Below, in pieces: positions 1 to 7,830 of a stretch of 43,609 bases of DNA. The DNA lies in contig DATNGG010000164.1 in assembly GCA_035605975.1 (NCBI GenBank), forward strand, positions 1 to 43,609. Reading direction: 5' to 3'. Below the pieces are notes generated by a model, which worked only from the letters and a program-made list of their open reading frames with translations, had not been told where the DNA came from and did no database searches. The position numbers and the translations under genes were made by a program. Numbering within the stretch: position 1 is the stretch's first letter; the number at the start of each line of letters is the position of its first letter. The DNA is from CAIKMD01 sp035605975. Lineage in GTDB: Bacteria; Pseudomonadota; Alphaproteobacteria; ATCC43930; CGMCC-115725.

Positions 1-1
1 T

Positions 2-1414
2 TCGCGCCTCATCGTCATCTTGAACGACAACGACATGTCGATCGCACCGCCGGTCGGCGCGATGAGCGCCTATTTGTCGCGGCTTTTGTCGTCGAAGCCC
101 TATATGAGCCTGCGCCATCTGGGGGCAGCCATGGCGCGGCGGTTCCCGCGCGGCATCGCGAGCGTCTTGGGCCGCGCCGAGGAATACGCGCGCGGCATGG
201 TCACCGGCGGGACGCTCTTCGAAGAGCTCGGCTTCTACTATGTCGGTCCGATCGACGGGCACAACCTCGATCATCTTCTGCCGGTCTTGAAGAATCTGCG
301 CGACAGCGACGATCGCGGCCCGGTGCTGGTTCATGTGGTGACCCGCAAGGGCCACGGCTATGCGCCAGCCGAGGCGGCGGCGGACAAATATCACGGCGTC
401 GTCAAATTCGATGTCGCGACCGGCGCGCAGGTGAAGAGCAAGGCGGCGGCGCCGAGCTATACGAGCGTCTTCGCCAAGGCGTTGATCGCCGAGGCCGAGC
501 ACGACGAGCGCATCATTGCCATCACAGCGGCGATGCCTTCGGGCACGGGGCTCGACAAATTCGGCGAGCGCTTCCCGACCCGGTGCTTCGATGTCGGCAT
601 TGCCGAACAGCACGGCGTCACCTTTGCCGCGGGGCTCGCCTGCGAGGGGATGAAGCCCTTCTGCGCGATCTACTCGACCTTCCTGCAGCGCGCCTATGAC
701 CAGGTGGTGCACGACGTCGCCATCCAGAAGCTGCCCGTGCGCTTCGCCATGGACCGGGCGGGACTCGTGGGGGCCGACGGCCAAACCCATGCCGGCTCCT
801 TCGATCTCGCCTATCTCGGCTGCCTGCCGGGCTTCGTCATCATGGCGGCGGCCGACGAGTCGGAGCTCATGCACATGGTCGCGACCTGTGCCGCGATCGA
901 TGACGGCCCTTCGGCGGTGCGCTATCCGCGCGGCGAGGGAGTTGGGATCGAACTGCCGGCGCGCGGCGAGGTGCTGCCCATCGGCAAAGGGCGCGTCATC
1001 CGCGAGGGCTCTAAGATCGCGATCCTCAGCCTCGGCACGCGACTCGAGGAATGCCTCAAAGCCGCCGACGAGCTGGCGGGCTATGGTCTCTCGACCACCG
1101 TCGCCGATGCGCGCTTCGCCAAGCCCTTGGATGGCGAGCTGGTCGAGCGCCTGGCGCGCGAGCACGAGGTGCTGATCACTATCGAGGAAGGCTCGATCGG
1201 CGGCTTCGGCAGCCATGTGCTGCACCACCTCGCCAATGCGGGGATGCTCGATCACGGCCTCAAAGTGCGGCCGATGGTCCTGCCCGATCGCTTCATCGAT
1301 CACGACTCGCCGGCGGCGCAATATGAGCAGGCGGGGTTGAATGCCCGTCACATCACCCAGACCGCGCTGGCGGCGCTGGGCCGCGCCGCCATCGAGCGCT
1401 CGGCGCGGGCGTGA
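2..1414 (+). CDS. dxs: 1-deoxy-D-xylulose-5-phosphate synthase, 3' part (window-truncated)
   Basis: Dxs condenses pyruvate and glyceraldehyde 3-phosphate with thiamine diphosphate, the first step of the MEP isoprenoid pathway, in the cytosol. The reading frame is open from base 2, so about 170 N-terminal residues lie outside the window; the family is about 640 residues long and about 470 are seen. Visible are LNDNDMSIAPPVGAMS of the first ThDP domain, GPIDGHN, the HVVTRKGHGYAPAE stretch, and FDVGIAEQHGVTFAAGLA, which holds the ThDP-activating glutamate of the Pyr domain. The C-terminal transketolase domain follows from about base 960. Its 3' end abuts tlyA, the usual alphaproteobacterial order (ispA-dxs-tlyA). 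The TTG at base 20 is internal and is not the real start. Confidence 0.97.
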   Translation, partial: SRLIVILNDNDMSIAPPVGAMSAYLSRLLSSKPYMSLRHLGAAMARRFPRGIASVLGRAEEYARGMVTGGTLFEELGFYYVGPIDGHNLDHLLPVLKNLRDSDDRGPVLVHVVTRKGHGYAPAEAAADKYHGVVKFDVATGAQVKSKAAAPSYTSVFAKALIAEAEHDERIIAITAAMPSGTGLDKFGERFPTRCFDVGIAEQHGVTFAAGLACEGMKPFCAIYSTFLQRAYDQVVHDVAIQKLPVRFAMDRAGLVGADGQTHAGSFDLAYLGCLPGFVIMAAADESELMHMVATCAAIDDGPSAVRYPRGEGVGIELPARGEVLPIGKGRVIREGSKIAILSLGTRLEECLKAADELAGYGLSTTVADARFAKPLDGELVERLAREHEVLITIEEGSIGGFGSHVLHHLANAGMLDHGLKVRPMVLPDRFIDHDSPAAQYEQAGLNARHITQTALAALGRAAIERSARA

Positions 1415-2156
1415 GATCGCGCTGACGCCGAAGAAGCGTCTCGACGCGCTCTTGGTCGAGCGCGGTCTTGCCGAGACGCGCGCCAAGGCGCAAGCCTTGA
1501 TCCTCGCCGGGGCGGTGTGGAGCGGCGAGAAGAAGCTCGACAAAGCCGGAACCCTCATCGCCGACGATATCGCCCTCGAGCTGCGCGGCAGGGATCATCC
1601 CTGGGTGTCGCGCGGCGGCATCAAGCTCGCCCACGCACTCGAGCATTTTCACATCGATGTCGCGGGCGTGGTCGCCCTCGATATCGGCGCCTCGACCGGC
1701 GGCTTCACCGATGTGCTGGTAACGAAAGGCGCGGCGCGCGTCTACGCAGTCGATGTCGGCCATGGCCAGCTCGCCTGGAAACTCCGGCAGGATCCGCGCG
1801 TCACCGTGCTGGAGCGCGTCAATGCCCGGCACTTGACGGCGAGCGACATTCCCGAGCCGCCCGATCTCGTGGTCTGCGATGCGAGCTTCATCGGCTTGGA
1901 GACCGTGCTGCCCGCCGCGCTGGCGCTGGCAAAGCCGCATGCGCGGCTGGTCGCGCTCATCAAGCCGCAATTCGAGGTGGGACCCGCGCAGGTCGGCAAG
2001 CGCGGCGTGGTGCGCGACCCGGAGCTTCATCACGCCGTATGCACACGCATCGCGCGCTGGCTGGAAGGGCTCGGCTGGGCCGTCGAGGGCATCGCCGAGA
2101 GTCCGATTACCGGCCCCGAAGGCAATGTCGAGTTTCTGATCTATGCCCGCCGCTGA
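1341..2156 (+). CDS. tlyA: TlyA-family rRNA 2'-O-methyltransferase (S4 domain + SAM methyltransferase)
   Basis: TlyA proteins add 2'-O-methyl groups to 16S/23S rRNA; the older label is haemolysin A. An S4 RNA-binding domain (KKRLDALLVERGLAETRA) comes first, then a FtsJ-like SAM fold with ALDIGASTGGFTDVLV and later CDASFIGL and LIKPQFEVG. The start is uncertain. The only ATG/GTG/TTG before the S4 domain is ATG 1341, which overlaps dxs by 74 bases and adds about 27 Arg/Pro-rich residues with no counterpart in the family. CTG 1422, six bases after GTGAG, would give a 244-residue protein of normal length beginning just before KKRLDALL. The 3' end overlaps the next methyltransferase gene by 14 bases, so the two are likely translationally coupled. 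Confidence 0.93.
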   Translation: MPVTSPRPRWRRWAAPPSSARRGREIALTPKKRLDALLVERGLAETRAKAQALILAGAVWSGEKKLDKAGTLIADDIALELRGRDHPWVSRGGIKLAHALEHFHIDVAGVVALDIGASTGGFTDVLVTKGAARVYAVDVGHGQLAWKLRQDPRVTVLERVNARHLTASDIPEPPDLVVCDASFIGLETVLPAALALAKPHARLVALIKPQFEVGPAQVGKRGVVRDPELHHAVCTRIARWLEGLGWAVEGIAESPITGPEGNVEFLIYARR

Positions 2157-3411
2157 GGCTTCCGGCGAAGCGGTCACCTTGACGGTCGAGCGCGTGGGCC
2201 AGCGCGGCGACGGCATCGCTCGCTGGCGCGGCGAGTCGGTCTTTCTGCCCTTTACCGCGCCTGGCGATCAGCTGCGCGCGCGGCTGCTGCGCCGCCGCAG
2301 CGAGGGCTGGACGGCGGCGCTCGATGAGCTGCTCGTGCCCGGCGCGCGTGTGCAGCCCGCCTGCCGCCATTTCGGCCAATGCGGCGGCTGCGCGCTGCAG
2401 CATCTCGACAGTGATGCCTATGCCGCCGCCAAGCTCTCCTGGCTCGATGCCGCGCTCGCGCATCAGGGCTTGAGCGGCTCGACGATCCATCCGCTGCGGC
2501 GGCTGGAGCCGGGGACGCGGCGCCGCGCGCGGCTCCAACTCACGCGCGGTCGGGTCGGGTTTCACGCGCGGCAGAGCCATCGGCTGATCGATGTCTCGGA
2601 ATGCGCCATCATCGCGCCGCCGCTCTTCGCGCTGCTCGCGCCGCTGCGCCGATTGTCGCTTATGCTCTTCGAGCGGGCAGAGAGCGGCGCTGCCAATGCT
2701 GCGCTGAGCGAGACCGGCATCGATCTGGTGATCGAGCTGCCGCGCGTGCCCGATCTTCGCCGCCTCGAAGCGCTGGCGGCATTCGCCGAGGCCGAAGATC
2801 TGGCGCAGCTTTCCTGGCGTTGCGGCGATGAGCTCGCGCCGGTCGCGCGCCGCCGCCAGCCGCGCGTGACGCTCGCGGGCGTCACCGTCGATCTGCCGCC
2901 CGATGTCTTCCTCCAGCCGAGCCTCGAGGCCGAGGCAGCACTCAGCGAGGCCGTCCAGGCGATGGTGGGCGAGGCGCGCCGCGTCGCCGATCTCTATGCC
3001 GGCATCGGCACCTTTACCTTTGCGCTTGCGGGCAAAGCGGCCGTGCAGGCGATCGAAGGCTCTGAAGCGTCGGTGGCGGCGCTCGCCCGCGCCGCCGCGC
3101 GGGCCGGGCTCGCCGGCCGGGTTTCGGCCGAGCGTCGCGATCTCGCCGTCCGGCCGCTGGATGCCGAGGAGCTGGCGCAATTCGATGCCGTCGTGTTCGA
3201 TCCGCCCTATGCAGGGGCGCGCGAGCAATCGGTTGCGCTCGCCGCCAGCGCCGTACCGCGCCTCGTCGCGGTCTCCTGTAATCCTGCGAGCTTTGCCCGC
3301 GATGCCCGTCTCCTCGCGGATGGCGGCTATCGTTTGGTCGAGGTCAGGCCGTTCGATGCCTTCATCTGGTCGGCCAATCTCGAGCTGGTGGCGCTCCTCG
3401 AGCGGCGTTGA
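2143..3411 (+). CDS. class I SAM-dependent RNA (uracil-5-)-methyltransferase, RumA/TrmA family
   Basis: Members methylate C5 of a uridine in 23S rRNA or tRNA. The 422-residue protein has an N-terminal TRAM-like beta-barrel (about residues 8-65), then a Cys cluster C-x5-CGGC (HFGQCGGCALQ) as in the iron-sulfur site of RumA/RlmD. The SAM motif is DLYAGIGTFTFALAG near residue 285, and the nucleophile motif is SCNPASFARD near residue 380, with the catalytic Cys. DPPYAG is the acceptor-binding motif. Only one short RNA-binding insert is visible, so the exact target (U1939, U747 or other) cannot be assigned. The start overlaps tlyA, forming a dxs-tlyA-methyltransferase operon; two adjacent RNA methyltransferases suggest ribosome modification as the shared role. 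Confidence 0.92.
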   Translation: MPAAEASGEAVTLTVERVGQRGDGIARWRGESVFLPFTAPGDQLRARLLRRRSEGWTAALDELLVPGARVQPACRHFGQCGGCALQHLDSDAYAAAKLSWLDAALAHQGLSGSTIHPLRRLEPGTRRRARLQLTRGRVGFHARQSHRLIDVSECAIIAPPLFALLAPLRRLSLMLFERAESGAANAALSETGIDLVIELPRVPDLRRLEALAAFAEAEDLAQLSWRCGDELAPVARRRQPRVTLAGVTVDLPPDVFLQPSLEAEAALSEAVQAMVGEARRVADLYAGIGTFTFALAGKAAVQAIEGSEASVAALARAAARAGLAGRVSAERRDLAVRPLDAEELAQFDAVVFDPPYAGAREQSVALAASAVPRLVAVSCNPASFARDARLLADGGYRLVEVRPFDAFIWSANLELVALLERR

Positions 3412-3424
3412 CCCGGGGAAGGGC

Positions 3425-3444
3425 GGGGTTTAGCGTCAAGCCCC
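3425..3444 (+). other. short hairpin between methyltransferase and VOC genes
   Basis: GGGGTTT and AAGCCCC can pair (seven pairs, one G-T) around a six-base loop. No T-run follows, so it is not a classical terminator. It sits 13 bases after the stop codon and upstream of the VOC ribosome site, where it could protect the 3' end or be chance in GC-rich DNA. Confidence 0.25.
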
Positions 3445-3466
3445 AGAAGGGGAAGGAGCGCTCATT

Positions 3467-3880
3467 ATGGCCAAGATCCGCCACATTGCGATTTTTTCGG
3501 ACGACCCGGCCAATCTCGCCGAGTTCTACGCCGATGTCTTCAAGATGAAGATAAACGGCCGCAGCAAGGAAGGCGCGGTGTGGATGACCGACGGCTATAT
3601 GGACATCGCGCTGCTGCCGCGCCGCACCGAGCTCGCGCCGCAGGGCGTGCATCATTTCGGCATCACCATCGAGGCCGACGAGAAAGAGCACGTTTATCGC
3701 CGCATGAAGGATCGTGGCAATTTCATCATGAAGCCGCCGCCGGGGCGTCCTTATGTCGAAGACGCAGCCAAGGATGCCGACGGCAACAAATTCGACATCT
3801 CCATGTCGGCGGTGAAAGTGCGCGGCGCCACCGTCGAAATGAAAGACGAGGCGAAAGAAAAGGATCTCGTGAAAGCCTGA
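3467..3880 (+). CDS. VOC (glyoxalase/dioxygenase fold) family protein
   Basis: This 137-residue single-domain protein of the vicinal oxygen chelate fold begins MAKIRHIAIFSDDPANLAEFY and has the paired beta-alpha-beta-beta-beta modules of the family. Likely metal ligands are His6, a His of the HHFGITIE strand and that strand's Glu. The last strand reads KFDISMS, where many VOC enzymes have Glu, so the site may be incomplete or use the neighbouring Asp. The ribosome site GGAAGGAG lies eight bases before ATG. The tail is a charged Lys/Glu/Asp segment. The substrate cannot be told; family members range from glyoxalases and dioxygenases to resistance proteins. It follows the methyltransferase gene by 55 bases and converges on the MFS gene. 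Confidence 0.85.
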   Translation: MAKIRHIAIFSDDPANLAEFYADVFKMKINGRSKEGAVWMTDGYMDIALLPRRTELAPQGVHHFGITIEADEKEHVYRRMKDRGNFIMKPPPGRPYVEDAAKDADGNKFDISMSAVKVRGATVEMKDEAKEKDLVKA

Positions 3881-3914
3881 TCCGGCTTCGCTCCGCCGCC
3901 TCCCCTTTCGCTCC

Positions 3915-5288
3915 CTACTTCGCCGCCGCCAGCGCCAGTGCGGCCGCCGCCGCGCCGGGCGCGAATTTGCGCTGATAGAGCCGCCCCAAGCCGATGCAGG
4001 CGAGGATCAGGACGAAATAGGGCAGGGCAAGGATATAGAGCACCTCCTGCAGCGGCAGCTTCCAGGTGAGAAGATAGCCGACGAAGATCGGTCCGATGAT
4101 CGAGGCGATGCGCCCGAGCCCAGAGGCCCAGCCGACGCCGTTGCTGCGGATGCTCGTGGGATAGAACAGCCCGACCGTGCCGTTGAGCGAGGAATGCGTC
4201 GCGGAGCAGAAGGAATGGACGCCGATCGCCGCGACGACGATGAGCCAGGCGGGAATCCCCGGCGTGCCGAGGGTGATGATGGCGACGATCGCGATCAGCG
4301 CGGTGATGACGCTCGCCATCGGTCCGAAGCGGTCGAGCGGGCGCATCAGCAGCAACGCGACGACGATGCCGCCCGCCGCCGCGTAGGAGAAGGTGAGCCG
4401 CGCTTCGGTCGGCGACAGGCCGGCGGTCTCGAGCACCACCGCGAGCCAGCTCGCGATGGTGATGTAGGTAAGGCCCTCGACGAAATAGGCGAGCCAGAGA
4501 AGCCCGGTGGCAAGCCGATGATGGGTGCTGAAGAGCTGGGCCAAGGCGACACCCTTGGTCTTCTCTTCCTGGGTCGCGGTATGAAATCGGGTCGCCGGGC
4601 CGATCTCGATGCCCGGCGCGAAATGCTTGAGGAGGCGGCGGAGCGCCGGTGCTTGCGGCTTCCGCAGCGCGAGGAATTGCACCGATTCCGGCAGCACCGC
4701 GGTGAGTAGGACAAGCAGCGCCAAGCCGGCGCTGCCCGCGGCGAAGAACACTGCGCTCCAGCCGTAGATCGGAATGAGCCAAGCGGCGACCAGCCCGATG
4801 CAGGTGGTGCCCGACGGAAATCCGAACAGCGCGATCATTGCAAAACTCGCGCGGAAGCGCTTGGGCGCGGTCTCGGCGAGAATCGCCAAGGTCGTCGGCA
4901 TTACGCCGCCGAGGCCGATGCCGGTCAAAAACCGCAGATAGACCAGTTGATCGATCGAGGTCGCGAAGGGAATGATGAAGGCGGGAATGGTGTAAAGCAG
5001 GATCGAGCCGATCGAGCCGGCTTTGCGGCCCCAGCGGTCGCTCACATAGCCGAACACCCAGCAGCCGATCAGGATGCCGAAATAGCCGGCGCCGAAGGCG
5101 ACGCCCATCGCCTTGCGCTCGACGTGAAAGGCGCGAAGGATCGCCGGAGCCGCGACATTGATCGAGCCGAGATCGAATGCGTCGATGAAGATCATCAGGA
5201 AGCCGAGCACCAGAATCCAGACGTGGAAGCGTCCCAGCTTCGCTTGGCCCACCACCTCGGCGATGTCGATGGTTTGCGTCTCGCTCAC
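3915..5288 (-). CDS. MFS transporter, aromatic acid:H+ symporter-like
   Basis: This 457-residue inner-membrane protein has about 12 hydrophobic segments. TM1 contains FIDAFDLGSINVAAPAI, resembling the charged DGFD motif of the AAHS (PcaK/BenK) group. The loop 2-3 signature is GYVSDRWGRKAG, and TM4-5 carries GIGLGGVMPTTLAILAE, also typical of AAHS/sugar-porter relatives. The start is GTG (MSETQT) with AGGGGGAA upstream. No aromatic-degradation gene lies beside it, so the substrate is inferred only from family features; a small carboxylate is likely. It diverges from the two-copy repeat protein across 157 bases and converges on the VOC gene with no clear terminator in the 34-base gap. Confidence 0.88.
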   Translation of the reverse strand: MSETQTIDIAEVVGQAKLGRFHVWILVLGFLMIFIDAFDLGSINVAAPAILRAFHVERKAMGVAFGAGYFGILIGCWVFGYVSDRWGRKAGSIGSILLYTIPAFIIPFATSIDQLVYLRFLTGIGLGGVMPTTLAILAETAPKRFRASFAMIALFGFPSGTTCIGLVAAWLIPIYGWSAVFFAAGSAGLALLVLLTAVLPESVQFLALRKPQAPALRRLLKHFAPGIEIGPATRFHTATQEEKTKGVALAQLFSTHHRLATGLLWLAYFVEGLTYITIASWLAVVLETAGLSPTEARLTFSYAAAGGIVVALLLMRPLDRFGPMASVITALIAIVAIITLGTPGIPAWLIVVAAIGVHSFCSATHSSLNGTVGLFYPTSIRSNGVGWASGLGRIASIIGPIFVGYLLTWKLPLQEVLYILALPYFVLILACIGLGRLYQRKFAPGAAAAALALAAAK

Positions 5289-5445
5289 TTGCTTCCCCCT
5301 GTCATCGGCACGGATTTGGTGTCATGCTCGATGGAAAATCGCGCCGCGTCAATCGCGGCGTGGGCATTTCGGCGGTGGCTTGCGCCTGCTACACTTCGCA
5401 TCGATCGCAAGGAGCCGTGCGCGAAGCCGGCTCGGGGAGGAAGGA

Positions 5446-5883
5446 ATGGCGGATTCAGCGCGCGCTATTTATGACGGGCCGATCGCGCTCGGCATGGTGT
5501 TCGACTTCGAGCCGGGCAAGCGGCATCTCTATGAGCGCCTCACCGTCACGAAGATCGAAGGACCCAATATTTGGGCGCGCGGGCGCAGCGGCGAGACCTA
5601 TTACGAGGAGCGGGATTTCCGCAGCGGCGTGGTCTTCGTCGCGGAGAGGCAGCCATCCACGCGGCGTGCGGCGCCAGCGCCGCTCGTCAAGCGGTATGAC
5701 GGGCCGATCGCGGTCGGCATGATGTTCGATTTCGAGCCCGGCAAGAAGCATCTCTATGAGCGGCTAACCGTGTGGAAGATCGAGGGCGAGAATCTCTACG
5801 CCTTCGGCCGCAGCGGCATGACCTATTACGAGGAAGCGGATTTCCGCCAAAGCGTGGTTCCGGTCGCGCCGGACGGGGGTTGA
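5446..5883 (+). CDS. unrecognised protein made of two tandem copies of one ~56-residue module
   Basis: I do not recognise the family. The 145-residue product consists of two near-identical units, bases 5473-5640 and 5698-5865, exactly 75 codons apart. Both share DGPIA-GM-FDFEPGK, HLYERLTV-KIEG, GRSG-TYYEE and DFR-(x)2-VV; a Pro/Ala/Arg linker (STRRAAPAPLVKR) joins them. There is no signal peptide, membrane segment or cysteine. The unit is rich in beta-forming and aromatic residues and looks like a small beta-barrel or SH3-like fold, which is inference. The start is set by GGGAGGAAGGA just before ATG 5446; longer upstream frames lack a ribosome site. The nucleotide match between copies suggests a fairly recent internal duplication. 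Confidence 0.75.
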   Translation: MADSARAIYDGPIALGMVFDFEPGKRHLYERLTVTKIEGPNIWARGRSGETYYEERDFRSGVVFVAERQPSTRRAAPAPLVKRYDGPIAVGMMFDFEPGKKHLYERLTVWKIEGENLYAFGRSGMTYYEEADFRQSVVPVAPDGG

Positions 5884-5930
5884 GGGCCGGGCCTTCTCGC
5901 CCATTTGCGTGGTACGAAAAGCTATATGCC

Positions 5931-6033
5931 CGTCATTGCGAGGAGGCCGAAGGCCGACGCGGCAATCCAGAAAGCCGTAGGTTTGTCATTATTCTCTGCA
6001 TCGCCACGGCCGCTTCGCGGCCTCGCGATGACG
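5931..6033. repeat. palindromic intergenic repeat with CGTCAT...ATGACG ends
   Basis: The 103-base element starts CGTCATTGCGAGG and ends CCTCGCGATGACG, so its termini are inverted copies of each other (one mismatch in 13). The inner arms (GGCCGAAGGCC; GGCCGCTTCGCGGCC) can fold into further hairpins. CGTCATTGCGAG...AATCCAG is a widespread dispersed repeat type in proteobacteria. It lies between the repeat protein (+) and sppA (-), at the convergent 3' ends, a typical REP/MITE position. No coding content. Confidence 0.7.
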
Positions 6034-6057
6034 ACCCATAGACGTCAATGGAGTTCT

Positions 6058-7830
6058 CTACCGCAGCACGAAGGGCGGCATGGTGAGGGCGCCGCGCGGC
6101 GCCAGCATCAGCGCGATCTGCTGCACGCTCGTGCCAAGAGCGCCCGCGACGCTCTCGGGCATCAGGCTGGCGGCGTCGCCGAGCCCGCGGCCCGAGAGCC
6201 GCGCGAGAATCTGATCGAAGGTGCTCTTGGGCGGCGGATAGAGCTTTAGGGTTACGTCCTCCTTGGCGGCAATGCCGGCCGCCTGCTTCGCCAATGCAAG
6301 CGCAGTGTCGAACCCGCCGAGCTCATCGACGAGGCCGTGCGCCTTGGCATCTTCGCCGCTCCACACCCGGCCCTTCGCCACCGCCTCGACCGCGCCGGCG
6401 TCGAGCTTGCGGCCCGCGGCGACGCGCTCCTTGAAGGTCGCGTAGATGCTGTCGAGCACCGCGTTGAGGCGCTCGCGCTCGCTCGGCGTGAAATCCTGCA
6501 ACAGGCTGAACATGCCGGCATTCGCGCCGATCTGGACCGAGTCCGAATTGCCGCCGAGCTTTTTCAACAGCCCGCCGAAAGCGATCTTGCCGGCGACGAC
6601 GCCGATCGAGCCGGTCAAAGTCGCGGGCTCAGCGACGATTTTCGTTGCGGGCGCGGCGATGTAATAGCCGCCCGACCCGGCGACGTCGCCCATGCTGACG
6701 ATGACCGGCTTGCCCGACGCGCGGGTGCGCTCGACCGCCTTCCAGATCGTCTCGGCCGCGACCGCGGAGCCGCCCGGGCTGTCGATGCGGAAGAGAATCG
6801 CGCGCACGGATGTATCGTTCCGTGCCAAGCGGAAGGCGCGTGTCACGGCATCGGCCGACATGATGCTCGAGCCGATGAGCGAGTTATCGCCGCCGCCGCT
6901 CGCCATCAGCCCCGTCGCATAGATGAGCGCGATGGTCGGCCCCTCGCGGTTCGGCGCGCCGACCGCCTCGGAATAGCGGGCGAGCGAAAGCCGCGACGCG
7001 CCGGCGCCGAAGGAGGCGAGCGCGTCGTCGCGATAGCCGACATGATCGATCAAATGCGCCTTCATCGCCTCATCGATCAACAGCGGCGCCCGGTCGACGA
7101 GCTGCTTCACCGTATCGGGACTGAGCTTGCGGTCCTTGGCAATGCCGGCGACGATCTGGCCGTAGAGCGATTGCAGCAGCCCTTGCAGCTCGTCGCGCTC
7201 TGCGGCGGGCATCGCGGTTTCGGTCAGCGGGTTGGCCGCGTCCTTGTACTCCTCGCGATGCTCGAAATCGGCGACGATGCCGAGCTTGTCGAGCGTGCCG
7301 CGCAGATAGGGAAGCTCGGCGCGCAAGCCGACGAGGCCGACGGCACCGAGCGGCTGCAGCCAGATCTCGTTGAACGCCGAGGCGAGATAGTAGCTGCGCG
7401 TGCCCGAGGACAGCTCGCCGAAGGTGTCGGCATAGGCCACCGCGCGCTTGCCCTTGGCGCGAAACGCTGCGATCGCATCGCGCAGCTCCTGGATCTCGGC
7501 AAAGCCCATCCCGCCTTCGCCGATCCGGGCGACGAGGCCCGTGACGCGCGGATCATCGCTCGCTTTCGTGAGAGCGCCGAGCGTCTCGGCCAAGGACATG
7601 CCGCTCGGAAAGAGAATTTGCGACAAGCCCTGCGCGCTCGGTCCATCGGGCAGCGCGCCGGTCAGGTCGAGGGTGAGCACGGTGTTGCTCGCGACGCGCG
7701 TGCCGGGCTCGCGGCCGAGCCACAGGCCGAGCCCCACGCCGGCGAGGATCAGCAGAACGAAGATCGCGCCCATCACCGCGAAGAATCCGACGATGAAGCG
7801 CCGCACCGGCGAGGCTTTCTTCAGCCGCAC
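6058..7830 (-). CDS. sppA: signal peptide peptidase SppA, long (67K) type
   Basis: SppA is an inner-membrane Ser/Lys protease that degrades signal peptides left after secretion. The 590-residue length matches the duplicated long form. A single N-terminal membrane anchor spans about residues 11-38, followed by two tandem S49 domains. The general-base Lys is K196 in HREEYKDAANPLTE of the first half, and the nucleophile is S386 in GDVAGSGGYYIAAP of the second half; RIDSPGGSAVAAE and TLTGSIGVV flank it. Its ATG overlaps the aroC stop region by ten bases, making it the last gene of the DnaJ-like-fabI-aroC-sppA run. The 3' end faces the palindromic repeat. Confidence 0.97.
   Translation of the reverse strand: MRLKKASPVRRFIVGFFAVMGAIFVLLILAGVGLGLWLGREPGTRVASNTVLTLDLTGALPDGPSAQGLSQILFPSGMSLAETLGALTKASDDPRVTGLVARIGEGGMGFAEIQELRDAIAAFRAKGKRAVAYADTFGELSSGTRSYYLASAFNEIWLQPLGAVGLVGLRAELPYLRGTLDKLGIVADFEHREEYKDAANPLTETAMPAAERDELQGLLQSLYGQIVAGIAKDRKLSPDTVKQLVDRAPLLIDEAMKAHLIDHVGYRDDALASFGAGASRLSLARYSEAVGAPNREGPTIALIYATGLMASGGGDNSLIGSSIMSADAVTRAFRLARNDTSVRAILFRIDSPGGSAVAAETIWKAVERTRASGKPVIVSMGDVAGSGGYYIAAPATKIVAEPATLTGSIGVVAGKIAFGGLLKKLGGNSDSVQIGANAGMFSLLQDFTPSERERLNAVLDSIYATFKERVAAGRKLDAGAVEAVAKGRVWSGEDAKAHGLVDELGGFDTALALAKQAAGIAAKEDVTLKLYPPPKSTFDQILARLSGRGLGDAASLMPESVAGALGTSVQQIALMLAPRGALTMPPFVLR

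Noticed and set aside
20..60. TTG at base 20 as the dxs start
   Set aside because: The frame is open to the window edge and the sequence there is the conserved internal part of Dxs.
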